A DNA stretch of 64,000 bases from Thermochromatium tepidum ATCC 43061 (GCF_009664085.1 NZ_CP039268.1:543501-607500); one strand, 5' to 3'. Positions 35,565 to 46,495 are shown, counted from the stretch's first letter. Numbers and translations are program-made. Notes: a model not told the origin generated them from the letters alone.

Positions 35565-35754
35565 ATCAACGCCGGGCTTTTGCCTCAGATCCGTGCACCC
35601 TGTCATCCGGCTCGCACCATTTGCTTGGCCTGGTCTGCTTCGTGCGGCTGGCACTGTCGCTCCTGGCTGGTCTGATGCCTGTGCAGGCGGCGCCGCGGGC
35701 GATCCGTCCGAGGTGCTGATCCTGGTCTCCTATCATCCGGGTGAACCCCCGGAC
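35558..35754 (+). pseudogene. Frameshifted N-terminal remnant of a periplasmic-binding sensor
   Basis: An ATG overlapping the cyclase stop opens a frame with a signal-peptide-like hydrophobic stretch (LVCFVRLALSLLAGLMPVQA) that stops at 35717-35719. From about 35698 a second frame reads GDPSEVLILVSYHPGEPPD. The SEVLILVSYHPGE segment resembles the mature start of ABC-substrate-binding-like sensor domains (VLxLxSYHPGxxWxD) that often front histidine kinases or cyclases. The similarity ends at the hairpin near 35747. I read it as a truncated, frameshifted gene start; the family assignment rests on one short motif. Confidence 0.4.
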
Positions 35755-35771
35755 CCATCAGGGGCCCGGGG
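35747..35771 (-). terminator. Stem-loop downstream of the Cys-rich protein gene
   Basis: Ten-base arms at 35747-35756 and 35762-35771 pair on the minus-strand transcript with one G-U pair and a five-base loop. On the plus strand the same position is an A-C mismatch, so the structure favours minus-strand RNA. It begins 14 bases after the minus-strand gene ends, but no U-tract follows. Confidence 0.45.
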
Positions 35772-35784
35772 CCTGAACAACGAT

Positions 35785-36132
35785 CTAATGAGTCGCCGCC
35801 TCCGGTTTGGTCTCGGCCTGTGTCGTGGCGGGCTTGACGTCCGTGGTCGCCGCTTCCGGTTTGGTGTCGGCGTTCACGGTGGTGGGTGTGGCGTTCGTCG
35901 CTGATGGAGCCGTCGTGTCTTGCTTGCGCGGTTTGGCCAAACGGCAGTGGCTCGATACCTGAACGCCATCCTTGCGGGTATAGCCTTCCATCCAACGACA
36001 GTTCGGGTTGGCGGCACAGGCGTCTGGATCGAGCCCCTTGCATTCAGAGGCAGCGAAAACCGGCTGTCCCGTCAAAAGGAACACTGGAAGGACGAGCAGG
36101 GCAGGGCGAAGAGAGAAGGGTCGGGACATCAT
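35785..36132 (-). CDS. Small secreted Cys-rich protein of unknown function
   Basis: 115 residues. A clear signal peptide (hydrophobic LLVLPVFLLTG, cleavage after VFAA near residue 28) precedes a compact domain with four cysteines in the pattern CxxLDxDxCxxNPxCRW then HCR (about 31-67). The tail is a low-complexity Thr/Ala/Lys repeat with TKPEAAT twice. The four cysteines suggest two disulfides or a metal or haem-free binding knot in the periplasm. I do not recognise a named family. It lies downstream of coaE across 113 bases containing a hairpin, so it is probably transcribed separately. Confidence 0.7.
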   Translation of the reverse strand: MMSRPFSLRPALLVLPVFLLTGQPVFAASECKGLDPDACAANPNCRWMEGYTRKDGVQVSSHCRLAKPRKQDTTAPSATNATPTTVNADTKPEAATTDVKPATTQAETKPEAATH

Positions 36133-36172
36133 CGCATCTCCACTGTTGGGGATTGAGGGCCGAACGTTCAGT

Positions 36173-36190
36173 CGACTTCGCTCGAAGTCG
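36173..36190. repeat. Perfect 8-bp stem-loop between coaE and the Cys-rich gene
   Basis: CGACTTCG and CGAAGTCG are separated by two bases. The hairpin lies 56 bases after the coaE stop on the minus strand and could help end the pil-coaE transcript. No U-tract is present. Confidence 0.4.
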
Positions 36191-36245
36191 CCCGATTTAA
36201 TACCAGAGTTTCTGCGGCCTTGGCCAGTGTTCGGGGCACTCGGGA

Positions 36246-36872
36246 TCAGCGGGTCCGCCGGGCGCGTTCGGCGGCCAGTCGGATGTAGTTCAGGTGCAGG
36301 GTCTGGAGCTGGGCGTCCAGATCTGTGAGGGTACCGCTGTTGTCGATGAGATCGTCGGCGCGGGCATTGCGCTCGTGACGCGGGATCTGGCTGGCGATGA
36401 TGCGCCGCACCTCGGTCTCGGACAGACCGCTGCGTTGCCTGACGCGCGCGATCTGCAGCGGCTCGGGCACATCGACCACCAGCACGCGATCGGCATGGCG
36501 CTCCTGACTGGTCTCGAACAAAAGCGGGATCACCAACACGGCATAGTCGGTCTGAAGCGCGGCGAGACGTTCGAGCATGACCGCCTCGATGCGCGGATGG
36601 AGGATGGCCTCGAGCCGGGCACGCGCGCTTGGATCCGTGAAGACGATCCCGCGCAGCCGCGCCCGATCGAGTGTGCCATCAGGGCGCAGGATCTGGGGTC
36701 CGAAGGCGGCGACGATGGGGTCTAGGGCTGCACCATCGCGCCCGGTCAGCGCGTGCGCGATCTCGTCGGTATCGATGACCCCGGCCCCGAGGTCGGCGAG
36801 CCGCTCGGCCACTGTGGTCTTGCCGCTGCCGATGCCGCCAGTCAAGGCGACGACCAGACCTACGCCACTCAC
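36246..36872 (-). CDS. coaE: Dephospho-CoA kinase
   Basis: 208 residues. Last step of coenzyme A synthesis: ATP-dependent phosphorylation of dephospho-CoA. P-loop GGIGSGKTTVAERLADLG at the N terminus, VIDTDEIAHALTGRDGAALD, and the CoA-domain VLVIPLLFET and QIARVRQRSGLSETEVRRI. The start overlaps pilD by four bases. The pilB-pilC-pilD-coaE order is widely conserved in gammaproteobacteria. Confidence 0.97.
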   Translation of the reverse strand: MSGVGLVVALTGGIGSGKTTVAERLADLGAGVIDTDEIAHALTGRDGAALDPIVAAFGPQILRPDGTLDRARLRGIVFTDPSARARLEAILHPRIEAVMLERLAALQTDYAVLVIPLLFETSQERHADRVLVVDVPEPLQIARVRQRSGLSETEVRRIIASQIPRHERNARADDLIDNSGTLTDLDAQLQTLHLNYIRLAAERARRTR

Positions 36873-37759
36873 CCGAGCCCACTCAGACGCAGATAGGCGT
36901 TATTGATCGACTCGCCCCAGATCAGACTGATCCAACCGGCGGCGGCCAGATAGGGACCGAATGGCAGTGGCTTGTCCGAGGCGTGCCGACCGCTCAGGAT
37001 CAGTCCGATCCCGACCAGGGCACCGACCAGGGCCGAGAGCAGGATGATCTGCGGCAGCGCCGTCCAGCCGAGCCAGGCGCCCAGCAGCGCCAACAACTTG
37101 AAGTCGCCGTAGCCCAGACCCTCCTTGCCGGTCGCGAGCCGAAACAGCTGGAAGACGACCCACAGGCTCAGATAGCCGGCGATGGCACCGACGATGGCCT
37201 CCTCGGGCAGGGCAAAGACCCCGAACAGGCTTAAAGCGAGCCCGATCCAGATGAGGGGCAGGGTAATGGCATCCGGCAAGAGTTGGGTATCGAGATCGAT
37301 GACGGCGAGCGCGATCAGCGACCAGGTCAGGACCAGGGCGGCCGCTGTCTGCACCGTCAGACCGAAATGGATCACCACGATCAGGGTCAGGAGCGCCGTG
37401 AGACCCTCGATGAGTGGGTAGCGCGGGCTGATCCTGTTCTTGCAGGCCGAGCAACGTCCACGCAGCAGCAGATAGCTGAGGATCGGGATGTTCTCGTGGG
37501 CGCGGATCCGATGCCCACAGGCCGGACAGGTCGAGGCCGGTTGCGACAGACTGAGCGGCGGGGCATCGGTCTCGGGTGCCGGTGCGTCGGAACCCAGGAG
37601 TTCGGCGCAATCGCGTCGCCAGCTGGCCTCCAGCATGCGCGGCAGACGCAGGATGACGACATTGAGGAAGCTGCCGAGGACGAGCCCAAGCAGCACGGCG
37701 CTCGTAGAGAGCAGGCAGGGGTTCGTCTCGAGCGGCTCCAGCCAGACGGGCACCGACAT
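36869..37759 (-). CDS. pilD: Prepilin peptidase / N-methyltransferase PilD
   Basis: 296 residues, multi-pass inner-membrane aspartic peptidase that cleaves and methylates type IV prepilins and type II secretion pseudopilins. The cytoplasmic zinc-binding loop has paired CxxC motifs (CPACGHRI and CSACKNRIS), and the catalytic Asp residues lie in DLDTQLLPDAITLP and GYGDFKLLALLGAWLGW. The substrates GspG-K are encoded about 18 kb away in this window with matching cleavage sites. It lies 25 bases after pilC. Confidence 0.97.
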   Translation of the reverse strand: MSVPVWLEPLETNPCLLSTSAVLLGLVLGSFLNVVILRLPRMLEASWRRDCAELLGSDAPAPETDAPPLSLSQPASTCPACGHRIRAHENIPILSYLLLRGRCSACKNRISPRYPLIEGLTALLTLIVVIHFGLTVQTAAALVLTWSLIALAVIDLDTQLLPDAITLPLIWIGLALSLFGVFALPEEAIVGAIAGYLSLWVVFQLFRLATGKEGLGYGDFKLLALLGAWLGWTALPQIILLSALVGALVGIGLILSGRHASDKPLPFGPYLAAAGWISLIWGESINNAYLRLSGLG

Positions 37760-37784
37760 GGTCTTTGTTCAGACTCCAAATGAG

Positions 37785-39035
37785 CTAGACGACCGAGGCC
37801 AGCTTGAAGATTGGCAGATACATGGCCACCACCAGGCTGCCGACCAGACCGCCGATCACCACCATGATCATGGGCTCCAGCAGACTACTCAGTGCATCAA
37901 CCGCGTTATCGACCTGCTCTTCGTAGAAATCGGCGACCTTGCCCAGCATGTCGTCGAGCGCGCCCGACTCCTCGCCGATCGCTGTCATCTGCACGACCAT
38001 GTGTGGGAAGAGATCGAGTTGCCGCATGGCCAGTTGCAGCGACTGACCGGTCGCCACGTTCTCGCGCATCTTCAGCACCGCCTCCTGATAGATGGCATTG
38101 CCCGTGGCCCCGGCCACGGATTGTAGCGCCTCGACCAGGGGCACACCGGCGGCAAACATGGTCGAGAGGGTGCGCGCAAAGCGGGCGATGGCCGCCTTGT
38201 TCAGGATCGGGCCTATGATCGGGATCTTGAGGCTGAGCCGGTCCACCATCTCGCGGAAGGCCCTAGAGCGCTTGAAGGCCGAGCTGATCGCGTAGGAGAG
38301 CGCCGCCAACCCGAAGATGAATGCCCACCACCACTCCCGGATGATGTCCGACAGGCCGATGACCATGAGGGTGAAGGCCGGCAGATCGGCGCCGAAGCTG
38401 GTGAACAGTTCCTTGAACTGGGGGATGACGAACAGCAGGATGACCACGGTGACCACGATCGCCACCACGATGACGGCGGCCGGATAGAAAAGCGCCTTTT
38501 TGATCTTGCCCTTGATCGACTCGGTCTTTTCCTTATAGGTCGCGATCTTGTCGAGCAGCACATCGAGCACACCGGCCTGCTCGCCGGCCGCGACCAGGCT
38601 GCACATCAGATCGTCGAAATAGATTGGATACTTGGCCAGTGCAACAGACATCGCCGTACCGCTCTCGATGTCCTGCTTGATCGCCAGGATGATGTCTTGC
38701 ATCTTCGGGTTTTCGTGTCCGCGCCCGACGATGTCGAAGGCCTGCACCAGGGGCACACCCGCCGACATCATGGTGGCGAGCTGACGGGTGAAGACCGAGA
38801 GATCCTGACTCGTGATCTTCCTCTTGCCGCTGCCGAACAGCGGCTTGGGCTTGACCTTGACACTGATTGGGTTGACGCCCTGGCGACGTAGATCGGCGCG
38901 CACCGTATTGATGTCGGTGGCGCGCGACTCGCCCTTGAGCCGCGCCCCGCGCCTGTCGGTGCCCTCCCAGATGAAGATCCTGGCCTCTTCGGGCTTGGGT
39001 TTTGGCTTCGCTTTAGTCGTGGTGGCAACGGCCAT
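37785..39035 (-). CDS. pilC: Type IV pilus inner-membrane platform protein PilC
   Basis: 416 residues, with two GspF-type cytoplasmic domains (LSVFTRQLATMMSAGVPLVQ and FARTLSTMFAAGVPLVEALQ) and membrane segments near 185-210, 235-260 and 385-410. PilC is the inner-membrane platform that couples PilB/PilT ATPases to pilin assembly. The start at MAVATTTKAKPKPKP is preceded by GAGGAGGG; the longer frame runs back into pilB and is rejected. It is located between pilB and pilD. Confidence 0.96.
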   Translation of the reverse strand: MAVATTTKAKPKPKPEEARIFIWEGTDRRGARLKGESRATDINTVRADLRRQGVNPISVKVKPKPLFGSGKRKITSQDLSVFTRQLATMMSAGVPLVQAFDIVGRGHENPKMQDIILAIKQDIESGTAMSVALAKYPIYFDDLMCSLVAAGEQAGVLDVLLDKIATYKEKTESIKGKIKKALFYPAAVIVVAIVVTVVILLFVIPQFKELFTSFGADLPAFTLMVIGLSDIIREWWWAFIFGLAALSYAISSAFKRSRAFREMVDRLSLKIPIIGPILNKAAIARFARTLSTMFAAGVPLVEALQSVAGATGNAIYQEAVLKMRENVATGQSLQLAMRQLDLFPHMVVQMTAIGEESGALDDMLGKVADFYEEQVDNAVDALSSLLEPMIMVVIGGLVGSLVVAMYLPIFKLASVV

Positions 39036-39055
39036 GACAGAGCCCTCCTCAGGGG

Positions 39056-40771
39056 TTAATCGGTGGTGACCCGGTTGACTTCTTCTAGGCTGGTGATGCC
39101 GGCCTTGACCTTGCGCAGTCCGGAGGTGCGCAGATCCGAGATGCCTTCGCGTCGGGCCTGCTCGGCCAGCTGCATGGCATTTCCGCCCTCCAGGATCAGA
39201 CGCGAGGTTTCCTCCGAGACCGGCATCACCTGGAAGATACCGACACGTCCACGATAACCCTTGTTGCACTTGTCGCACCCGACCGGACCATAGATGCTCA
39301 ATCCGGCGTCGATCTCCTGGTCAGTGAAGCCCTCTTCAAGCAGGGTCTCCCGCGGCAGATCCAGAAGTTGGCGGCAGTGCGGACACAGCCGCCGCACCAG
39401 ACGCTGCGCCATGATGAGCAGTACGGACGAGGCAATGTTGAAGGGCGGTACACCCATGTTGGCCAGACGGGTCAGGGTCTGGGGCGCGTCGTTGGTATGC
39501 AGGGTCGAGAGCACCAGGTGTCCGGTCTGGGCGGCCTTGACGGCGATCTCGGCGGTCTCCAGGTCGCGGATCTCGCCGACCATGATGATGTCCGGATCCT
39601 GGCGTAGAAAGGCGCGTAACGCGGCGGCAAAGGTCAGGCCGCTCTTGGGGTTGAGATTGACCTGATTGATCCCGGGTACCTGGATCTCGACCGGGTCCTC
39701 GACCGTGGAGATGTTGACCTCGGGGCGGTTGAGCAGATTGAGGGCGGTGTAGAGCGAGACGGTCTTGCCCGAGCCGGTCGGGCCCGTGACCAAGATCATG
39801 CCATAGGGTTTTTGGATCGCCTTGAGAAAGGCCTTGCGCTGCTCGGGCTCGAAGCCGAGTTGATCGACCCCGACCTGGGCCGCACTGGAGTCGAGGATCC
39901 GCAACACGATCTTTTCGCCATACAGCGTGGGCAAGGTGTTGACGCGAAAATCGATGTCGCGATTGCGGCTGAGCTTGAGTTTGATACGTCCATCCTGGGG
40001 CACGCGCCGCTCGGCGATGTTCATCCGCGACATGACTTTGAGGCGTGAGGTGAGGCGATTGGCGATGTTGAGCGGCGGATTGGCGACCTCGCGCAGCAGT
40101 CCGTCCTGACGAAAGCGGATGCGGAAAAACTTCTCGAACGGCTCGAAATGGATGTCCGAGGCCCCGGACGTGATCGCATCGACCAGGATCTTATTGACGT
40201 AGCGCACGATCGGCGCCTCATCGACGGCTGCGTCTGGGTTTTCGGTGTCATCCTCCTCGCCGCCCTCGATCTCGAGCTTTTCCAGTTCGGCGTCGGCGAA
40301 GTCGCCGACCATGCTCGTATCCTGGGCCTGGATCGCCTGATGGATGGCCGCACCGAGCTTGGCGTCCTCAACCAGGATGGGTTCTGTGGTCAAGCCCGTG
40401 TTGAAGCGGATCTCCTCGAGCGCCTGCTCGTTGGTGGGGTCCGAGACGGCCAAAAACAGCCGGTTGCCGCGGCGCATCAGAGGCAGTGCCCGATGCTTGT
40501 TGATCAGCCGCTCGTCGACCAGGTTGAGCGGCAGCGCGGAGAGATCGAAGGCATCCAGATCGAGCAGCGGGACACCGAACTCCTGCGCGGCCACGACGGC
40601 GATACGGCGACTGTCGAGGATCTTCTCCTCGACCAGATGCTGCACGAAGGTCCGTCCCTTGCTCCGGGCCTCTTGATAAGCCGTCTGCATTTGGAATTCG
40701 GAGATGAATTGATCCTTGACGAGTCGCCAGGCCAAGCCGGAGGGTTTGAGTGTGACCGCTTCCTTCGCCAT
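39056..40771 (-). CDS. pilB: Type IV pilus extension ATPase PilB
   Basis: 571 residues. N-terminal MshEN-like domain (about 10-150), then the secretion ATPase core with Walker [20 protein letters not shown], Walker [13 protein letters not shown] and His box [21 protein letters not shown] tetracysteine zinc site (CPHCRQL and [10 protein letters not shown]) marks the PilB/GspE branch. It powers pilus extension. It starts 25 bases after the NYN-CSD gene and ends 20 bases before pilC, so nyn-pilB-pilC-pilD-coaE read as one operon. Confidence 0.97.
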   Translation of the reverse strand: MAKEAVTLKPSGLAWRLVKDQFISEFQMQTAYQEARSKGRTFVQHLVEEKILDSRRIAVVAAQEFGVPLLDLDAFDLSALPLNLVDERLINKHRALPLMRRGNRLFLAVSDPTNEQALEEIRFNTGLTTEPILVEDAKLGAAIHQAIQAQDTSMVGDFADAELEKLEIEGGEEDDTENPDAAVDEAPIVRYVNKILVDAITSGASDIHFEPFEKFFRIRFRQDGLLREVANPPLNIANRLTSRLKVMSRMNIAERRVPQDGRIKLKLSRNRDIDFRVNTLPTLYGEKIVLRILDSSAAQVGVDQLGFEPEQRKAFLKAIQKPYGMILVTGPTGSGKTVSLYTALNLLNRPEVNISTVEDPVEIQVPGINQVNLNPKSGLTFAAALRAFLRQDPDIIMVGEIRDLETAEIAVKAAQTGHLVLSTLHTNDAPQTLTRLANMGVPPFNIASSVLLIMAQRLVRRLCPHCRQLLDLPRETLLEEGFTDQEIDAGLSIYGPVGCDKCNKGYRGRVGIFQVMPVSEETSRLILEGGNAMQLAEQARREGISDLRTSGLRKVKAGITSLEEVNRVTTD

Positions 40772-40796
40772 CTGCAGCTCCGGAGGTTGGTGTTCG

Positions 40797-41666
40797 CTAA
40801 CGGTTGACCGAGAAGGCCAGTCTCACGTTGTTGGCAACCAGTCCATTGTCCTTCTGTTCGCTCTCATTGACATAGAACTCCAGTATGGTCTCACGATTCA
40901 TCAGCTGATCTTCGGTCACCTCGTCGGCAACCTCGTTGGCATGGCAGAAGACGCTGATATAGGGTGAGTCGGGCTCGCGCGGATCTGTGATCCAGAGATT
41001 GCTCGAGATCTGATTCATGAAGCGCAGGAAGCCATAGCCCTTGTCGGGGAACCACTTGGTGCAGACCCCACGCACGCAGGATCCGGGCTTACCCCAGTCG
41101 TTGCGCGGTTCATAGGAGATGGGGAGCAGGTCCGGGATGAGAAAGCCCGAATAATAGGCATCGACCCGCTGCTGGAGAAGACGCGAGACGTTCTTGAATC
41201 CGATCAGCTCGACCCGGCAACCGGCATTTTGCAGGGCCTCGACGACCTGCAAGAAATCGCCGTCGCCCGTGACCAGGAGCACCTGATCGAGCCGTCCGGC
41301 CTGGAGCATGGCATCCACGGCCATGTCGAGATCGGCATTGGCCTTGGTAGTGATATTGCCGTTTTCGTCGGTGTAGCGGCGCACGGTCTTGGCGGTGATC
41401 TTCCAGCCAAAGTCTCGCACCATCTGCTGATAGGCCTGGGCCTTCTTTTTATATTCGGGGTCCTCGCGCGCGCGCTCGGCATCGAAGGCCATATAGGTGT
41501 TGAGACGTTGCAGCACCCCGCCATTGCGCGCGGCGAAGCGCCGCAGGATGTCGTAACGCATCTGATAGCCGCCGTTGTAGCGCACATTCTCGGCGTCGAC
41601 AAAGACTCCAACTCGAAAACCAGAAGACAAGATGAACCTCTGAAGATGTAAAGATTCAAACCGCAT
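40797..41666 (-). CDS. NYN-domain (LabA/DUF88) nuclease fused to a cold-shock domain
   Basis: 289 residues. An N-terminal NYN/PIN-like domain (about 15-190) shows the acidic sites of the family: VGVFVDAENVRYNGG, DLDMAVDAML and VLLVTGDGDFLQVVEAL. The C-terminal 80 residues contain the RNP-like cold-shock motifs KWFPDKGYGFLRF and VFCHANEV, so this is a nuclease joined to a nucleic-acid-binding module. RNA cleavage or binding is inferred. The listed ATG lacks an obvious ribosome-binding site; a TTG at 41630, preceded by AGAGG, is a good alternative and starts just before the NYN fold. It is the first gene before pilB. Confidence 0.82.
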   Translation of the reverse strand: MRFESLHLQRFILSSGFRVGVFVDAENVRYNGGYQMRYDILRRFAARNGGVLQRLNTYMAFDAERAREDPEYKKKAQAYQQMVRDFGWKITAKTVRRYTDENGNITTKANADLDMAVDAMLQAGRLDQVLLVTGDGDFLQVVEALQNAGCRVELIGFKNVSRLLQQRVDAYYSGFLIPDLLPISYEPRNDWGKPGSCVRGVCTKWFPDKGYGFLRFMNQISSNLWITDPREPDSPYISVFCHANEVADEVTEDQLMNRETILEFYVNESEQKDNGLVANNVRLAFSVNR

Positions 41667-41676
41667 CCAGTGCCAA

Positions 41677-41698
41677 AAACACTATCATCGTAGTGTTT
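41677..41698. promoter_or_regulatory. Inverted repeat at the head of the NYN-pil operon
   Basis: AAACACTA and TAGTGTTT flank six bases, a perfect 8-bp inverted repeat in an A/T-rich patch 11 bases before the first ATG of the NYN gene. It could be an operator or 5'-leader hairpin controlling nyn-pilBCD. There is no direct evidence of a regulator. Confidence 0.35.
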
Positions 41699-41826
41699 CC
41701 GGTCTAGCCGGCGGGGTGAGACACGGCTTGAAGCCTGTTATAAATCAATCCACCGAAATCCATTTTGGTCTTTCAACCATTCCATCAGGCTTGTTTAGCC
41801 CGCTCCCTCTCGATGACGAATGGTGC

Positions 41827-41845
41827 GGCCCGGACGCGCCGGGCC
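41827..41845 (-). terminator. G+C-rich stem-loop after acs
   Basis: GGCCCGG and CCGGGCC pair around a five-base loop, starting 13 bases after the acs stop on the minus strand. No U-tract follows, so termination is only probable. Confidence 0.45.
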
Positions 41846-41858
41846 ACAGACGCGCCTC

Positions 41859-43805
<1,947 letters not shown>

Positions 43806-43950
43806 GGATCAGTTCTCCTCGATCTCTATCTGGGGGTGTATGGCTTGGGTCGACGGGCGATTGTCGTCGGCGTTTCGAGCGAATTCGTCGACACAATACT
43901 AAACCTTGGCCTGAGTGGCGATCTAGCCGAGTCGAGGCATTTGGGCCTCG

Positions 43951-44628
43951 TCAACACAAAAACTCCGATAGCCGCAGCCGCTTGCCGTCGTCGCGATAGG
44001 CGGCCTGGGCCAAGAATAGCTCGGCGGCCGCGAGTGCGTCGCTCAAGGCGTTGTGGGCGCTGTGGCGCGGTAGATTGTAGCGCCCGGCGAGGGCATGCAG
44101 TCGCAGGTCTGAGGGTTTGCACGGGATCTGGCGTCGTTCTAGGGTCCGATAGGCCAGTGTCTGGGTATCGATGATGCGCAAGGGTACGGTCTGGCCCCAG
44201 CAGCGCTTACAGGCATTGGCCAAAAAGCCCCGCTCGATGCTGGCACAGTGTGCGATCATCGCCCGTCCGGCGAGCGCGGCCAGCACCTCGGCGAGGACCT
44301 CTGGCAAGTCCTTTCCGGCAGCGGCTTGATCGTCTGTGATCTGGTGGATCACGGCGCTCGATTCTGGGATCGAGCGGTCGATGCGCACCAGATGATGGCG
44401 TGCGCTCGAGAGATCGATCTCGGGTCCGTGGAGCACCACATAGCCGACGCTCAGGATCAGATCCCGGCGCTGGTCGAGCCCGGTGGTCTCCAGGTCGAGG
44501 GCCAGATACTCGACGGCGCGATAGTCGGCGCGCGGGCTCGGTAGGGGTCGGGCCAGATAATCGCGCACCGGTCCCGGTGGCGCGCGCCTGTGACGCCAGC
44601 GTTGGGTCCAGTCGGTCAGGAAGGCCAT
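43951..44628 (-). CDS. DnaQ-like 3'-5' exonuclease
   Basis: 225 residues. DEDDh exonuclease domain: Asp45/Glu47 in LALDLETTGLD, Asp/Glu-containing VIHQITDDQAA, IAHCASIERGFL and the C-terminal HNALSDALAAAELFL with the His-Asp pair. A basic N terminus of about 35 residues precedes it. It resembles the epsilon-like exonucleases encoded beside DUF294 proteins rather than replicative DnaQ. It starts one base after the end of the DUF294 gene, so the two are co-translated. Whether it acts on DNA or a nucleotide signal is unknown. Confidence 0.88.
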   Translation of the reverse strand: MAFLTDWTQRWRHRRAPPGPVRDYLARPLPSPRADYRAVEYLALDLETTGLDQRRDLILSVGYVVLHGPEIDLSSARHHLVRIDRSIPESSAVIHQITDDQAAAGKDLPEVLAEVLAALAGRAMIAHCASIERGFLANACKRCWGQTVPLRIIDTQTLAYRTLERRQIPCKPSDLRLHALAGRYNLPRHSAHNALSDALAAAELFLAQAAYRDDGKRLRLSEFLC

Positions 44629-44629
44629 C

Positions 44630-46495
44630 TCAGGTAAACCGCCCAGTCTGATAACGCTGTCCGAGCGCCTCCTGCATGGTATTGATCAGGACGAAGGCAT
44701 CCTTCAGGTGTCGGCGCTCGAGTGGCGAGAGCGCATCCGGCGCGAGGAAGTTGTCGGGCGGCTGACCCTTGCGCATCTGTTCGGCCTGGTGGCGCATGCG
44801 CAGGGTGGCGATGAGTTCGAGCGCGTCGATCAGGTTGGCCGCGCCGTCGCGGCTCAGGGCACCGCGCTCGGCGGCGGCCTGGAGCCGCTCGTTGGTGTTG
44901 TTCTCGAGGATCCCGGCCGAGAGGGCATAGACGCGCGCCAGGTCGATGATGGGGATGAGGCCGCGATGTTTGATGTCGAACGTATGGTCGTGATCGCCGC
45001 CCTGGATCAGTACGATGTTGCGGAAGAAGCCCAAGGGTGGACGATTCTTGAGCGCGTTGGCGGCCATGTAGGCGATAAAGATCCGGTTGGCGCGCGACTT
45101 CTCGATGATGCGCTCGTGCAGTTCCTCGCATAGCCCCTTGGGATCGCGCAGCGAGCGCATGTCGAAAAAGACGCTCGACAGCATCAGCGCCATGGGTTCG
45201 GGCTTGAGGATCCAGTTGGAGAAATACTTGTTCCAGACGCGCAGCGTCTGGCGCCATTTCGGGTTGCTGGCCATGACCTCGCCCGGGCAGTAGACAAAAC
45301 CGCAGGCGTTGAGTCCATCGTTGACGAAGCGGGCCAGGGCGGCGAAATAGCCCTCGTCCTCGGGTTTGGCCTCGTCGGAGATCAGGAGCGCGTTGTCCTG
45401 ATCCGAATGCACGGATTGCTCGCGCCTGCCCTGCGACCCGCCCAGGAGCCAGGCATAGGGGACTGGGGGGGCGCCGAGCCTGGCCTCGGCCAGTTCGATC
45501 AGACGCAGGGTGATGGCATCGGTGATGGCGCTGATCGCCTGTCCGACCTGGGTCGCGGTGGCCCCGCCCAGGATCAGGTGGATCTGAAGTTCGGCGATCT
45601 TGTTCCCGATCTGCGCGAGGGTCTCGATGGAGTCGGCACGATGGATGTCACCGACCAGATAGATGGCGTTGGCGCTCTGGAGGCGGGTGAAGTCGGTCGA
45701 GGAGATCAGTCCCACGACCCGCCCATCCTCGATCACAGGTAGATGGTGGATATTGAGCCTGGTCATGGTGATGAGTGCCTGGAAGCCGAGCGTGTCCACA
45801 TCGACCGTAGTCAGGGTCTCGGTCATGATCGAGCGCACCGGCTGGTCGGTCGGGCGCCCGACGGCGATACAGCGGTTGCGCAGATCGCGGTCGGTGACCA
45901 GGCCGACTAGACGCTCGCCGTCCATGATCAGCAGCGAGGAGGCATGGTGTTCGGACATCAGGCGCGCGGCCTCGCGGATGCTGGTCTCTGGGCCTGTGGT
46001 GATGGGTGCACGCCGGATCAGGTCGCGCACCCGCACCGTCATGAGCCCGTGGCCGGTTGGTGGCGACTCGATGACGACGTCGAGTGCCTTGCGCAGCCGA
46101 CGCGAGGTCGATTGCTCGAAGTGTTCGGCAAAGGCGGGATGCGTCGCACGCAACTCGTTCAGATCCGAGCAGGGCAGGACATAGACGAGCGTGTCCTCGA
46201 CGGTTCTGCATTGGAGTCGTGGTTCGTCTTCCGTGCCCCGGCAATGTTGTTCGCACAGGTCGCCCTCGGCCAGCTTTCCGACCAGCTCGCCGCGCATGTT
46301 GCGCAGTTCCACCGCGCCGCGACGCAGGATGTAAATGCAGGGCGGGTCGGGTACCTCAGGCGGAAAGGGCGTGCCGCGACGGAAGTAGCGCACCGACAGA
46401 CGGCGTGGAAGACGCGCCAGCGTCTCCTCGGGCAGCTGATCGAAGGGCGGATGACTGGCCAGAAATTCCTGGATCTCGATCAGTTCAACATCCAT
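44630..46495 (-). CDS. cNMP-binding/CBS/DUF294 nucleotidyltransferase-like protein
   Basis: 621 residues. Domain order: cyclic-nucleotide-binding-like domain (about 15-130, YILRRGAVELRN), a CBS pair (about 155-280, MSEHHASSLLIMDGERLVGL and GLISSTDFTRL), a DUF294 nucleotidyltransferase domain with GGSQGRREQSVHSDQDNALL (about 350-370) and a DUF294 C-terminal helical domain. The nucleotidyltransferase motif resembles GlnD/GlnE. Such proteins, found with acs/actP and a DnaQ-like exonuclease, are thought to couple nucleotide signals to metabolism, but targets are unknown. Confidence 0.88.
   Translation of the reverse strand: MDVELIEIQEFLASHPPFDQLPEETLARLPRRLSVRYFRRGTPFPPEVPDPPCIYILRRGAVELRNMRGELVGKLAEGDLCEQHCRGTEDEPRLQCRTVEDTLVYVLPCSDLNELRATHPAFAEHFEQSTSRRLRKALDVVIESPPTGHGLMTVRVRDLIRRAPITTGPETSIREAARLMSEHHASSLLIMDGERLVGLVTDRDLRNRCIAVGRPTDQPVRSIMTETLTTVDVDTLGFQALITMTRLNIHHLPVIEDGRVVGLISSTDFTRLQSANAIYLVGDIHRADSIETLAQIGNKIAELQIHLILGGATATQVGQAISAITDAITLRLIELAEARLGAPPVPYAWLLGGSQGRREQSVHSDQDNALLISDEAKPEDEGYFAALARFVNDGLNACGFVYCPGEVMASNPKWRQTLRVWNKYFSNWILKPEPMALMLSSVFFDMRSLRDPKGLCEELHERIIEKSRANRIFIAYMAANALKNRPPLGFFRNIVLIQGGDHDHTFDIKHRGLIPIIDLARVYALSAGILENNTNERLQAAAERGALSRDGAANLIDALELIATLRMRHQAEQMRKGQPPDNFLAPDALSPLERRHLKDAFVLINTMQEALGQRYQTGRFT

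Noticed and set aside
34011-35654. A 547-codon open frame opposite the diguanylate cyclase
   Set aside because: It is a mirror of the cyclase frame. PAS and GGDEF motifs are unmistakable on the plus strand.
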